This document shows positions 34,669-46,041 of a stretch of 64,000 bases of DNA, one piece after another; the stretch's first letter is position 1, and each line of letters starts with the position of its first letter. Position numbers and translations under genes: made by a program. Under the pieces are notes generated by a model that had not been told where the DNA came from, did no database searches, and saw only the letters and a program-made list of their open reading frames with translations. Source of the DNA: Neoscytalidium dimidiatum (taxonomy: Eukaryota > Ascomycota > Dothideomycetes > Botryosphaeriales > Botryosphaeriaceae); the NCBI GenBank assembly GCA_037367355.1, contig CM074705.1, positions 124,001-188,000 on the forward strand. Direction: 5' to 3'.

Positions 34669-36169
34669 ATGGTCAGCCAGCGAGATTTCCTGCTGGAGCT
34701 TTGGCTAGAGTATGGGTTTGGCTCCCTGGTATATGCTCTCCGCTTCTTCGCGAGGTGGAAGCTGTTAGGCTTTCGTACTTGGGATTGGGATGACCTTTTC
34801 GCTGCCACGTCGTGGGTGAGTCTCTTCATTCTCCAATCTTCTCGTTGGAATGTTTCACTAACGCGCGTCTACAGGTACTTTACACCGTCGACGCAGGCCT
34901 TCTGACCTTCGTTTGTAAGTGGTCCTCTCGCTTACCTTCAGTCAGCCCTTCTTAGGGTGATTAAAGAGAGACTGATCTTCCAGCAGCGGAACATGGCTCC
35001 AATGTCGGCCTCAATGAACAGTCAGCGTTACAGCTGACCGAAACCGAGATCCACAACTTCACGATCGGATCCAAGGCACTGTTCGCGGCCTGGTTCACGT
35101 ATGACAACACAAGACGATAATAACCTGCATTCATGTAACTCTCTAATACCCCAACAGTTACCTTTCTTTGATATGGACATTGAAGGCATCAGTCATAGCG
35201 TTCTACTACCGTTTGACGTAAGATCACAGCCGCGCTAAGCAAATCGTGGATACAATTAACCGACTGTGAATAGATCCACTCTTTGGCATCAGATGTTCGT
35301 TCAAGCAATGGCTGTCATCTGTGGGCTATGCTGGCTCGGGATGATGCTTCTCATTTTCCTCCGTTGCACACCGATTCAGAGGAATTGGCAGGTGGTTCCT
35401 TACGCCGGGGACCAGTGTACCTTGGCAACATCGACCTACATCACGCTGATGGTCACAAATGTCGCGTGAGTGGCCCTTGGCAATCCATTCTTCCGAAGCC
35501 TAATCAGAGGATAGAACGGACGCAGCGCTTATCTTCATACCAGCGCATCTGCTGTGGATCGCCAAGATGCCGATACGCCGAAAGCTCGCTGTTGGACTCC
35601 TGCTCTCCTCGTCGATCTTCATTATCGTCTGCGCCCTCATCCGTGGAATAGTCATTCTAGAGGATGTTTCGGCGCTCCGGCTCTCGTTCCTCTGGGGCAC
35701 AAGAGAGACGTTCATCACTATTGTCGTCACTAGTGTACCACTGATCAAGCCACTCTGCTCGAGAGAAACCCGCCCTCCCGGCAGGACCTTGTCCAGCACA
35801 AGAGCGACAAAGAGCGCCAACCGCGCGGTGGAAGACGGGGACTACCAGTACGATTTGCAGAAAATGCCAACCCGTGTGGGGGTGTCCGATTACGACAGCC
35901 ACTCGCTCAGCGGGAGCTCCCGAGAGCTAGTCGTGACCCACGAACGCACCGAAAGCTCGGCGGATGCGGGACTCGGGCCGACAGCGTCCATCGACTCGGC
36001 GTCTAACCCCTTCGAGGTCAGTGTAACGACCGAGTTTTCTCAAACGACGACTGTCATGCGAAATACTCCGAACGCTGCGCCCCCAGGCGCGGTGAACGGC
36101 CCTTGGAACCAGCAGGACAGCCACACCATAACCAGAATCGCTGCCGGACGACCGCCGATACCAGATTGA
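34669..36169 (+). CDS. Rhodopsin-domain integral membrane protein (second copy)
   Basis: Six exons (34669-34815, 34875-34914, 34984-35098, 35158-35217, 35274-35465, 35515-36169) give 402 residues. Family marks in order: YALRFFARWKLLGF with DWDDLFAATS, VLYTVDAGLLTFV, the acidic ETEIHNFTIGSKALF loop, LSLIWTLKASVIAFYYRLT, FLRCTPIQRNW, PYAGDQC, and VTNVATDAALIFIPAHLLW with IRRKL. It therefore resembles the protein at 8731-10563 in layout, but the two are only distantly similar. The tail of about 150 residues is Ser/Thr-rich and lies beyond the last helix. The ATG at 34669 is the first in frame. As for the other copy, a plasma-membrane sensor role is inferred from Pth11; no ligand is known. Confidence 0.9.
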
Positions 36170-36898
36170 GCGGCCTGGCAACACCTACTTCTCTTCACTC
36201 TTCCTTCCCTTTCGTAGTCAATCGTTGATACCCAATTAGCCGATTCGTCCTCGCATTATTGATGCTACTCAGGCTGATCGACCCCAAGCCTCACTTTGTG
36301 GGCGAGACCGTCGAAAATGACGTCAATGAAATGGCGCTCATACCGCTTCGAGTCAGTATCGCACTTTGGAAGAGAAACATGCGGTAAAAAAAAAAAAAAA
36401 AAAGTTGAAGTCTCGTCACCAACGAGAAAACGCCGCGTAACCATGCTTCTTTTTTTTCTCTCCCACAGCACGGTCAATGCCAAATAGAGAAAACAGGAAA
36501 AATCGAAACAGAAAATGCCGAAATGCGCCGCCGGGACCCTTCGCCCCCACTGCGGATGATGTCACACCAGTTGGGGTTCCGCTTCCAACGACCCGAACAA
36601 CCTATTCCTCCACCTTCGCGACAGAGATGCATGAACCGGCGTGAGAAACGGCCAAGGCCCGTCGTTGCCAGCCAATGCAAACAGTCCCCAGATAGGAGAG
36701 GGAATAAAAAACGAAACGGCGCCATCTCCGCACCACCCCTCTCTCTTCTGCTCTCGCGTTACGCATTTCTCCTCGTTCCCACTTTCCGTTGCCAATTCAG
36801 TCTTCCACGTCGCGGCGCTTCTGCCTTGTTCCTTTCACTCGGCGGACGAGAGCCGGCGGACCACTCGTCCGGGAGCACACACTTCCCTCTCCAACACA
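36170..36898. other. Convergent 3' region
   Basis: 729 bp between the stops of the rhodopsin-domain gene (plus) and the short Zn2Cys6 gene (minus). It contains an A18 run at 36386-36403. No gene seen. Confidence 0.5.
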
Positions 36899-38318
36899 TC
36901 AATGCCTGCCACCGCCGTCCCCGCCATAACCCCCCTCCTGCCCGTACGCCTGGTGCCCACCATGCCCATGCCCATGCCCACCATACGCCGCCTGGCCCGA
37001 CGCATCGCCAAACGCGCCCATACCAGCCGGGCCCTCCAAGCCCAGCGCCTCATCCCAACCCACGACGCCTTCCATGCCCTCCATGCCCTGCACTCCGAGC
37101 TGCATGCCCTCAGGCAGCCAGCCGCCCTCGGGGTCGCCGCGCAGGCGCCACAGCAGCCTCACCGCCTCGTCCTCGGGCTCGGTGCGCAGCGCGTGCAGCA
37201 GGCGCTCGTAGTGCAAGATCTTGGCGTTGGCGTCCTCGAGCTTCAGCACCGCCTCCTCCAGCTTGTTGTACGTCGCCTGCTGCCGCGTCTGCTCGCGCGA
37301 GTCCGTCTCCCACATGCACTTCGATCCCTTCGCCAGGCACCGCGAGCAGCTGGGCCGGGCGCCGTCGCACTGTTGCCCGGGGAAAAAACGGGCCCCCGGG
37401 GGCAAGTCAGTTTCGTGATCCTTTTTCTTTACTTCTTTTTATTTTTCGGTCAAAACTCTTTTTGTGGACGATTTGACGTTGGGAAGAGGGCTGAACGCGG
37501 AAATTGCATAGTTTAAAATTTAAAAAAAAAAAAAAAAAAGAGAGACGGAAATGATAAACAGGGACGGAATAGGAAGACGGGGGGAATCTCAAAAACATTG
37601 CATTGCAAGGCATTACAATGCTAATACAGCTTAGACGTTGACGAACTCCCTTAGGCCGGTCTCCAGGAAAGGAAACAGACAGTCCATGCGGTGAGTTGTC
37701 GTCAACTGTCTGAGGCTGCGTGTCGGTCGGGCAGCTACGGCCGTAGCATGATGGGGAATATTCCTCAGTTTTGGATCCCTTTGACGAAGCTCGCGTGTGT
37801 TTCGGGGATTTCCGGCTAAGGCAAGGAATAGAAAATAGAAGGAATGTCGCTTATTGTTACACGAGATGAGGGGATAAAGCATGTGATTGGAGGGTAGAGT
37901 TTGTGGGGGGCGAAGATTGTGCAAGGACAAGGAATGGTAGGGATCGTCGCTGGGGAAGGAGGGGATTCTCAGCATGTTCAAGCATGAAGGGAAGAAGCAA
38001 GATCTGGGGGGTGAGGAAGTAGATGGCAAATAGAACATGGGCAAAAAACTTATTAATATTGATTTGTGTATGGACCTTGGTCTTCTTTTTCTGGCACTCG
38101 AAGCAAGCTACCAGCGTAACAGTTCTTCGTCCTCGAGCTCGTGCTTGTTGTGCTGCAGCGGTTGTATTGGATGGCAGGTCGACGGCGGAACCGCCGGCGG
38201 CGGACGAAGGATCGGGCGGATTTGTATTTGAGGACGAGGAGGGAGTGGACGCGGTGATTGTGGAACTGCTGGGGTTGACAGCAGTAGCGGGGAGGATCGG
38301 TCGAGGACTTTGCGGCAT
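36899..38318 (-). CDS. Short Zn2Cys6 DNA-binding protein with a 706-nt intron
   Basis: Two exons (38318-38076, 37369-36899) give 237 residues. The zinc cluster is complete only after splicing: exon 1 ends ACFECQKKKTK and exon 2 begins CDGARPSCSRC then LAKGSKC, giving the exact C-x2-C-x6-C-x6-C-x2-C-x6-C spacing. The first 65 residues are Ser/Pro/Thr/Ala-rich. After the cluster come a 40-residue helix (TYNKLEEAVLKLEDANAKIL and on) and RLLWRLRGDPEGG, then a Gly/His-rich tail. No fungal-specific TF middle domain is present, so this is a minimal member, likely a nuclear regulator with unknown targets. The intron (37370-38075) is about ten times longer than others here. Both borders are GT and CAG. 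Confidence 0.85.
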
Positions 38319-39250
38319 TATGGTAGTTCATGTAAGACGAGTTTTGCGCGAGCGCTCTACTCGGAGGAGGTACCGTGACGGAGAATTGATGTTGCAGCAG
38401 GGTCGTATGCCTGAGCGCCGAGGAGAGAGAAGTGTGTGGGCAGGGCAAAAGCAGGCAAACGAGAGTGAGGGGTGGAGGAACAAAATTGCGGGAGGGCGCA
38501 GCAGCAGTGCTTTGCAGCAAGCAGACAAACAGGCGAAGCAGGGCAATGTGCCACACACAGGGACGCGGGGGGGAAATGACTGGAGAAAATGATAGAAGGA
38601 CTGCACAAGCGGAGCGAGGGCATTGAGGGGTCCTGGACCGGCTGGCCGCCAGGCCACTAGACGGTCTGCATTGGAAGGCGCATGCATCTGTATCATATGT
38701 AGGGCTGCCGCTTTGACGCGGTCGACGACAGGCTGGGCGATTTGTCCTTGGAACTAGCGGCCAATCAACGCAGATGGTGCGGGCCCGGAAGAAGCCCCGT
38801 TTAGGTTTCGCTGCATCATTTGTCCAGCCTGCAATGTTCGTATCGGCGGCAAGCGCAGGCGACAGGGCTTCGGCCTAACGTGTGGGCGGCCCGTGGCGTT
38901 CAGAACCTGTTGCCGGTCTGCCGCTCGTCAGTCTGATGAGCGCCGAGGAACCCTCCCTCACGGGTTAACCCGCCGCGGGCCAGAATTGCCCCCTATGGGA
39001 GGACGTGACACGGCCCACTTCAGTGTCCACCAGGGCCAGTGGAACGGCGCTCACCAACGACCAAAGATTGTGTCACAACAGGCTGCACGCGCGTGCCGGT
39101 CAAGGACCGTGAGAAAAGAGTGACTTTACTGAACTGAACTAGGCGAGCATCATGCACTCAGGAGCCGGGCGTGGTACCCGAGGCGAGCGGGATACCTGAT
39201 CAAGGAAGAAGGAAAACGTTAACCAGGGCAGCTCCACCCAGCTGACGTCT
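38319..39250. other. Promoter region of the short Zn2Cys6 gene
   Basis: Upstream of the minus-strand Zn2Cys6 start and downstream of the hydrolase stop. GC-rich with A/G-rich tracts. No gene seen. Confidence 0.45.
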
Positions 39251-40168
39251 TCAGTGTCGCTCAACAAAGGTCAGCACCTGGCGGACAAAGTCTTGCGGAT
39301 TCTCCTCGGCGATGTAATGCGCCGACTCGCTGACGACCGCCGTTTCGATGTTCTCGTACACCTCGTCAAGCATCCAGGCTGCCTCTCGCGCGTGCAGGCT
39401 GTGCTCGCCGCTCAGGCCCAGCGCCGGAACTCGACATTTGCCGTTCGCCATCAGCCATTCCCTGTTTTCAAGCGCGTCCGTCTCGAAAGCGCGATACACG
39501 CCGAACGCACACCTCATCGCCCCGGGTTGCGAGTAATCGGCGACATAGCGATCCAGGTCGTCCTGAGTGATGGCGCCGGCATTAAAGGATATCTTCTCGA
39601 AGAAGTGGCGGAGGTAGATGGCTTCGCGGCCGACGACAAGGGCCTCGGGAAGGTCGGGGACGCGATGGAAGACGAAGTGGAACTGCTGGGGCATCATAGT
39701 CTTGTGTTTCTCGTAGACTTGGGTGCCGGGCAGGGGACACTCTCCCAAGATGACGGAGGCGACGTAGTCCGGATAACGCGAGGCGTAGGCATAGGCGACC
39801 ATTCCCCCGATATCGTGGCCGACGACATGGATGCTCTCGCGGATACCGAGATGGCTGTGGATGAGGTAGGACAGGTCTGCAGCCATGGCCGTCTTGGTAA
39901 AGGCGCCATCCGGACGCGACGACTTTCCGGCACCTCGATAATCGGGAGCGATAACACGGTAACCAGCGCGTGACAGGGGCAGCAGTACATGGCGAAACTG
40001 GTACGAGGTCTGCGGGAAGCCGTGGATCAAGAGGATGGTTCCCCTCTCGGGAAGCTCAGAGGTTGGGGGAGGACAGTCCAAATAGGCTATACGCACGCCT
40101 GTACCACCAATGGTTGCGACGCGCTCAGTCCAGGGCTGAAATGATCCGCAATGGCCTTGCTCTTCCAT
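39251..40168 (-). CDS. Epoxide-hydrolase-like alpha/beta hydrolase
   Basis: Intronless, 305 residues. Alpha/beta-hydrolase fold of the epoxide hydrolase/haloalkane dehalogenase branch: oxyanion motif HGFPQ (49-53), DYRGAGKSS, the nucleophile elbow GHDIGG with Asp119, and the catalytic His284 in SAHYIAEENP. Nucleophilic Asp rather than Ser argues for hydrolysis of epoxides or carbon-halogen bonds rather than esters. The cap region has the expected YLRHFFEKISFN helix. The acid residue is probably in the LGLSGEHSLH strand, but I cannot fix it. No signal peptide or membrane helix, so a soluble cytosolic enzyme, perhaps in detoxification. The ATG at 40168 gives a normal family length; no lesion. 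Confidence 0.92.
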   Translation of the reverse strand: MEEQGHCGSFQPWTERVATIGGTGVRIAYLDCPPPTSELPERGTILLIHGFPQTSYQFRHVLLPLSRAGYRVIAPDYRGAGKSSRPDGAFTKTAMAADLSYLIHSHLGIRESIHVVGHDIGGMVAYAYASRYPDYVASVILGECPLPGTQVYEKHKTMMPQQFHFVFHRVPDLPEALVVGREAIYLRHFFEKISFNAGAITQDDLDRYVADYSQPGAMRCAFGVYRAFETDALENREWLMANGKCRVPALGLSGEHSLHAREAAWMLDEVYENIETAVVSESAHYIAEENPQDFVRQVLTFVERH

Positions 40169-41729
40169 GATAGACCGCGCTCGTTCGCGTGGAATAAATT
40201 ATTGCAGCGTTGGCTCAGGAGGAGGAAAGGGCCCTGCTCTTATGACAGCCTCGATGGGTGGATGGTGACCGAAGCCACAGTGGCGGCCATGTCTTCAGCG
40301 TCATCAGCGTCATCGGGCAGGCGAAGGGTATGTTTTCAGCGTCACCTTGCTTCGCAACAACACATGCTGACTTTGCCCATGGGCATGGCGCTCAGGCTCC
40401 AGATGACAGGCCTGGAGAAGGGGCTTCACGCTGGTCACGAACCTGCTGTTTCACGACGGTATTATGACGCTGAAGTCAAGGCGCTAAGATGCGGGCGCGA
40501 TGACCTTTCGAAGGATAGCTTTGCGCTCTAGACTCCCGAAGCATGTCGCAAGGGCTGATCACCAGCAGCAAAGACGCCCGAGCGTCATTGGACAGACGAT
40601 CGAGGGTCGCTCGCGAGTGAGATACGGTTCCCGTGACCTGGTCTGGTGGACGTTGGTTGGAGGAGGTAAGAGGGCGACGGTCACGGGCAGCGATGCTCGG
40701 AAGCAGCCGAGACCACACAACGTGCGGCGACGGCGAAGTGGAGATGCGAAAACCAAAGCCGGCGACAGATGCAGAGGTTTGCTTAAGGCAAGGAGGATAC
40801 ACAGCGACTCCGCAGAGGATGCAGACGAACACACGCGGGTCTAGCCGGCCCGACAGGCGGTTCGGGGCAGGAGACACGGCAGGCACGCTTTGCCTTTGTG
40901 CCTTCCTTTGCCGTGGCCGAGCCCGTAGGCAGCCAGGCAGCCAGTCGGCCAGCTCTTGCCGTCTTGTTGGTGCTCGCCTCTCCATCCTCGCACGCCGCTC
41001 CTCTCAAGATGATCGTCAATCAATCTTCCTCTGCCCTGGTCTGCTCTCCCTCTCTCTGTCTGTCTCTGCATGGCCCGTTCGCGCCTGGCGTTGCACTGCT
41101 GCTCCGAGAACGCCCCACCAGTGTTTGCACGACGCTTTTTTATTTTTGCTGCCCAGGCAGTCGCTGTGCGCCGCTGCAGACGCGACAAACGACGCGCCCA
41201 GTTTCTCCTCCACCAAAATGGCTTTAGACTTTTTGCCAAGCTTTTCCACCTCCGCGCCGATCAGAACCGTGCTGCTGTGCCGCCTCCCTGCAGCCGGTAA
41301 AACGGTTGCATGACGCCCTGCCTTTCTTCTGTGCGGCGAGAGCCTAGCTATGATGCGACCCGTATCCGCTTGGTGGGCCTCACACGGATCAACACCACCG
41401 AATCCCTCCAAACGACGCAAGGCCCACATAAATTTCCTTTTCGCCGTCCCGACTTTTCCGCCGCGTCATCCCCGGAGAGCGGTGAGCCCGTGGGACGTCA
41501 TTGTCACCTCGCTCGCCGTGAGCCATGTTTTTCCTCTCCATCTCTCCATCTCTCCACCGCTGCGCCGCCCAATACACATCTTCATAGCCCCTGTTGTGAC
41601 CGCTTCCAGCCTCGCGTAGCCCTGTATATCATGTGAAAGCCATGGCCGAATCAACCTTCTCCGTATCTTAGGCTCTGCGACTTGTTCATGTTATTTCTAT
41701 TTCGGACCCTATAGTGGAGTTGATTCAAA
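40169..41729. promoter_or_regulatory. Divergent spacer before the aquaporin gene
   Basis: 1.56 kb between the hydrolase start (minus) and the aquaporin start (plus). Overlapping frames are present on both strands because the DNA is GC-rich, but none carries a family motif. The last 400 bp contain CT-rich tracts typical of a fungal promoter and leader. Confidence 0.45.
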
Positions 41730-43837
41730 ATGGACGGTGAACAGAACAGCTCCTCTAACGGAAAGGGTGCTAGACATCTTCAGGATGATCCAGCCTCAGC
41801 TCCGCCACCAGAGGACTCTGCGACAACTACAAGTCTCCAGGAAAGCGCCACAACCGTCCCGATTGCCACTTCAAATAGGTCTCGTCCAAACCCGATTCGC
41901 AGGAGCTCGACGGCTCCGACACAGCACCGTAATTTTGACGGCGATGCCGGTCCCAGCGACACCGCGACGTCTCGTCGTCGAGGCCGCTCGGTATCCTACC
42001 GAGAGCTAGACAAGTCGCCGTATACTCACCGGTCTTCAATGACAAAGGACGAGAGGTTCCCAGAGATTCCAGAGGAACGACGCGCTTCCACGAAGCAAAG
42101 GGATGAAACATCCTCCCGCAGCTCTCGGAGGAGAAGGAAGAACGAGAGCTCGAGTCGGCTTCGTGCATCTACCACGGCTCGGAGGCCGACCTTGCTCGGT
42201 AATGTGCCGCCCTCTGGGTTCACGCTCGCCGGTCCGGCAGAGCCAGCAGCACAGGCCAATCAGCCATACGTGGACCCAGGGTATGCGCAACTAAATCCAG
42301 CATACGAACAACCTCCCAATGCCAGGCCAGTTTGGGGATTGGCTAAGCCATTGCCTCGTGTGGTTCGTCCTGGGATGGTTCCGACCCCCGGAGATGTCAC
42401 GCCCGTCGAGCCAGAGAAGCCTGTTGATACGGACATTGAGAAAGGTAGAGTTGAGCAAACCCTCAACCTGGGCAAAATCTCATCCCATCTCAGAGATGCG
42501 CGGGAGCAGAGAGAAAACAACTTCCTCCAGAGGATGGGCACGGGCGCTTCTACATCGGGCGTGGGCGCGCCTGTGGCGCGGACGTCGTCGAGAACAAGCT
42601 CACGCAGAAGGGCGGAGTCGGTAGTCGATACGGCACCGGCGCCGCCATTGACGCCCCTGCCTGAGCATCCGAATGCCGCACCTGTGGATGAAGGCTTCCC
42701 CTTTCCTGCTGCCCCTGAAGACCGCCCGAGCTTGGTCTCCCCCAAGGAGGACATTGCCGAGCATGATAACAGGTACCCTGATGATGCATCAACTGCAGAC
42801 ACCGAGATCGACGATGGTGCAGATTGGTATGATGAAGGCCTGGATCTAAAGCCAGTCATTACTGGAGAGGAGATCCATAATCATCACACCCATTGGAGCG
42901 TGATAAGAACTAGATATCGAGAAGAGTTGGCTGAGCTGCTTGCGGTAAGCCCTTGGCTTCGGCAGTAACAATCAAGTTCGCGTTCACTAACTTTAAGATA
43001 CAGGTCATCGTCCAGCTTACCCTGGGATTCTGCGCTGACTTGGCATCCACAACATCCAATGGCGTCAGTGGGGATGCCTTAGCTGCCAATCTCTCATGGG
43101 GGTTTGCAACCATGATTGGCATTTACATAGCCGGTGGAATATCCGGTGCGCACATGAATCCAGCAATCTCCATCATGCTGTGGATATACCGCGGTTTCCC
43201 GCTCCGGAAAGTGCCGGGTTACGCCTTCGCCCAAGTCCTCGGGGCGTTCATCGCCGCGCTCATAGCCTTCGGCATCTACCAGACCCAGATCCAGATGTAC
43301 GCCGACGGGTCCGACCTGGCGAGCAGCGGCACGGCCAACGCGTTCCTGACGGGCCCGCGCAACCGCCACGTCGGCGCCGGCACGGCCTTCTTCACCGAGT
43401 TCGTCGCGACGGCGATCCTGGCCATCGTGGTGCTGGCGCTCGGCGACGACAGCAACGCGCCGCCCGGCGCGGGCATGAACGCCTTCATCATGGGCCTCGT
43501 CATCACGGTCGAGAGCAACGCCTTCAGCAACAACACCGGCTGCTCCATGAACCCGTCGCGCGACTTCGGCCCCAGGCTCGCGCTGCTCGCCGTCGGCTAC
43601 GGCGACGCGGGCTTCACCAGCGGCTACTGGGCGTACGGGCCGTGGGGCGCGGCCATCTCCGGGGCCATCGTCGGCGCCGCCCTGTACGATATCGCCATCT
43701 TCGTGGGCGGCGAGAGCCCGATCAATTATCCGAGGAGTCGGATCAAGCGCGCGCATCTTAAGTGGAGGAGGAAGTGGGCGAGGAGGCTGCGGTTGGATAG
43801 GTTGAAGAAGGGGGGTGGTTATTCGGAGAAGACGTAG
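41730..43837 (+). CDS. Aquaglyceroporin with long N-terminal extension
   Basis: Two exons (41730-42944, 43004-43837; 59-nt intron) give 682 residues. Residues 1-405 are polar, Ser/Arg/Pro-rich and likely disordered, ending in WSVIRTRYREELAELLA, which abuts the first helix. The six-helix MIP channel follows. The first half-helix motif is SGAHMNPAISI (NPA at 457-459) and the second is NTGCSMNPSRDFGPRL. The Asp after the Arg is typical of glycerol facilitators; the second motif is NPS instead of NPA. The layout, with a long N-terminus preceding the pore, is like yeast Yfl054c. Role: water or glycerol movement across the plasma membrane, with the N-terminus probably regulatory. C-terminal basic tail (KRAHLKWRRKWARR). 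Confidence 0.94.
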
Positions 43838-45783
43838 TAGGATCGGTGAAAAGGAAATGAAACGTCTGGTAGAAGTAGAGAAGAAAAGAGAGTTACATTA
43901 TAGAGTAAAAGACACGCTATATGTCTTATAGAGCCGGAGAAAAGAAGAGGGCTGTATGATAGAGTCAAAGAAGAGAAGGACACGGAAAAGTAGGCTTCTA
44001 GTCGAAAAGAGATGATAACGTTATTCTTCCGGTCGATCAACTTGTTTAGGGTAGCCGTTGAGGCTGAGTCTTCTTTCGGCCGTCGCTATCTTGAGTTAGA
44101 AGCTCCAGAAAGGCAATGCAGTTTTTGGCGGCATGTTGGGTGAGTCGGTTAAGTTGGATGACTAGCGGCCATAAATTTGATGAAAAAGGGGTCTCTGATC
44201 AAAGTACTTGCCGCAAAACATCTAAACGCCGAGTTTACAAGGCTAACGATGGAGGAAGCAAGAAGAGATCGTAGCACAATAGGTATCGCGTTCTGGGTCT
44301 GACTCGAGCAAGCTTATACATTAAGCTAACGGTTGGGGCGGAGCGGAGCGGGACTGGAGAGCGGGTATGCGGCGGGAAGGGCGGAGGCGGATAGGGCGCC
44401 TTGAAGGGTGACGATGCGGCGGGAAGGGCGACAGCTTCGGCCTTGTGTGACGCTTGGTCATGTTCCAATCTCGACCTGCTTGTACGCCATTGCAACTCAG
44501 GGCTTCGACCACCGACCTTCTCTCGTCCTGCCTTCAATCAATGTATGACCAACGGAATCGATGAACTCTCCAATCAATCGGGAAATGCCTTCAATCGAGC
44601 CAATTCGCACCGAAGGCACGATCATCACCTTCATGGCGTCCTCAATGCACCATGGCAAAACGGTATCTGCGCACCCGGATATTCCCTGGTCGGTATGTCC
44701 GGATATGCGTGGTGCTGGGTCGGGAACGCTTTATCGGAGCGGCGCAGCAGCCCGGCTGCATTCTTCGTGCGCAGGCGCTGCGAACTGCGCAGAACGCGGG
44801 GGGGGGCGCTGCACGTCAACGCTGCGTAACACCAGCTGCGTGAAGATGAGGGATTCCCGCTGCGGTCATACAGCTCATCAACACCTGTGCAGCCATCGAG
44901 GTCGAGCGAGGATATCATCCACGCGTGTCCACTTTTTCCAGTCCTATACGCGCCACGATCAGCTCGGCAGGCCCGCTCCTTCGCAAACGACCAATCAAGC
45001 CTGACCGGCGAGTGTGAAGGCAGCAGCTCCCAAGCCGACATTTTCACCGGCTGGCGCGGGGTGCGAGGATCACTACCTCTCATGGGCCCAGGCCACCCAA
45101 TCGGATCCCTTGCGCTTCGCTTCGACGCCACTCCTCCGCCAGCTCTCTGATCTGTCTATCACAGCCAGGTAAGATCAAAACAGGCTGCGGACCAGGTAAC
45201 CGTTCATATCCCAGTTGATTACCGTGGCATCTGAAATCAAAGTTCGATTATACCGGTTCGGTTCCAGCCAGCTGCACAGTGTCATTTTTCCTCCAATCGC
45301 AGATGGTGGTTCGTTCAGATAAGCGTCGTTTTCGTTGTCGAAAGCCTTTCTCCAGATCAATCAGCAATTCCTTGCATGAGAACTTGAAACATTCCCTGCT
45401 GACAACAAGTGAAGACTGTCATTACCTTCCCGTAATACTTTCTTCTTTTCGCTGCGCCGGGGGAAAAAGTTCATGATCCTTCTGCCACCTTTAATAGAGC
45501 AGCATCCCACCCGGCCAAGCCCGCGACCATGATCAATCAGGAAAACGGAATAAACGCTTGCTTGACCGGTTTCTCCACATCCTCTCCGACCTGCGGAGAA
45601 CCGGGCTGTCCATGTGCCCGTTCAGCAGGGGAACCGCGTTACTCAGGTTCATACATGATGCTAGCCTCGCGCCACCACCACCGGACCCACGGACCGATGA
45701 GGCTCTCCCTAGTCTTTCTAGCTGCCTCTCTTGCCCCTCAATTGCCTATCTTTTGTTACCGATCCCTGGAATGAGGCACTGCA
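43838..45783. other. 2-kb gene-poor stretch
   Basis: No supported gene between the aquaporin and the small Cys/His-rich ORF. The first 200 bp are purine-rich on the plus strand and would be the aquaporin 3' UTR. Frames near 44401-45150 have no recognisable content. Confidence 0.45.
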
Positions 45784-46041
45784 ATGGGGTTCGACAGATA
45801 TTGGTATTGCTGCAGCTGTCTGTTCGGCCCGCATAACTGGGCTCTCCATGCTGCATGTATCGAGTGCGGACATCGGGGTTGCTGCAACTGCTCTTGGGAA
45901 GACCGCGGCCCGTACAAGAAGCGTTCCTCGACACCTCCCCCCGAAAAACGCCCCTACAGTTCTCTGGAATCTCGAACTCTAGTCCAAGATGATGCACGTC
46001 AGACGCTCGCCCAACGCAAGCGATACAGAGGTGCGGACTAG
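45784..46041 (+). CDS. Small Cys/His-rich protein
   Basis: 85 residues with a compact metal-binding-like pattern: YWYCCSCLFGP near the start, then CIECGHRGCCNC about 15 residues later, followed by a basic, Pro-rich tail. The W-x-C-x2-C ... C-x2-C-x2-x-C-x2-C layout is common in short fungal proteins of unknown function and would bind one or two zinc ions. Its last 53 bases overlap the first possible start of the next gene (45989) in another frame, and its stop ends 10 nt before the second start of that gene (46052). It could be a separate small gene, an upstream ORF in the same mRNA, or an N-terminal exon. No good intron joins the two frames. Confidence 0.45.
   Translation: MGFDRYWYCCSCLFGPHNWALHAACIECGHRGCCNCSWEDRGPYKKRSSTPPPEKRPYSSLESRTLVQDDARQTLAQRKRYRGAD

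Noticed and set aside
36523..37516. Plus-strand frames of 317 and 291 codons over the short Zn2Cys6 gene
   Set aside because: Antisense to exon 2; the minus strand has the exact zinc-cluster spacing.
37631..38044. 137-codon minus-strand frame inside the 706-nt intron
   Set aside because: No family motif, and it lies inside an intron whose splice joins a perfect zinc cluster.
43094..43756. Two 220-codon frames over the aquaporin pore exon
   Set aside because: Both are GC-driven shadows of the channel exon; only the frame with the NPA-type motifs fits a family.
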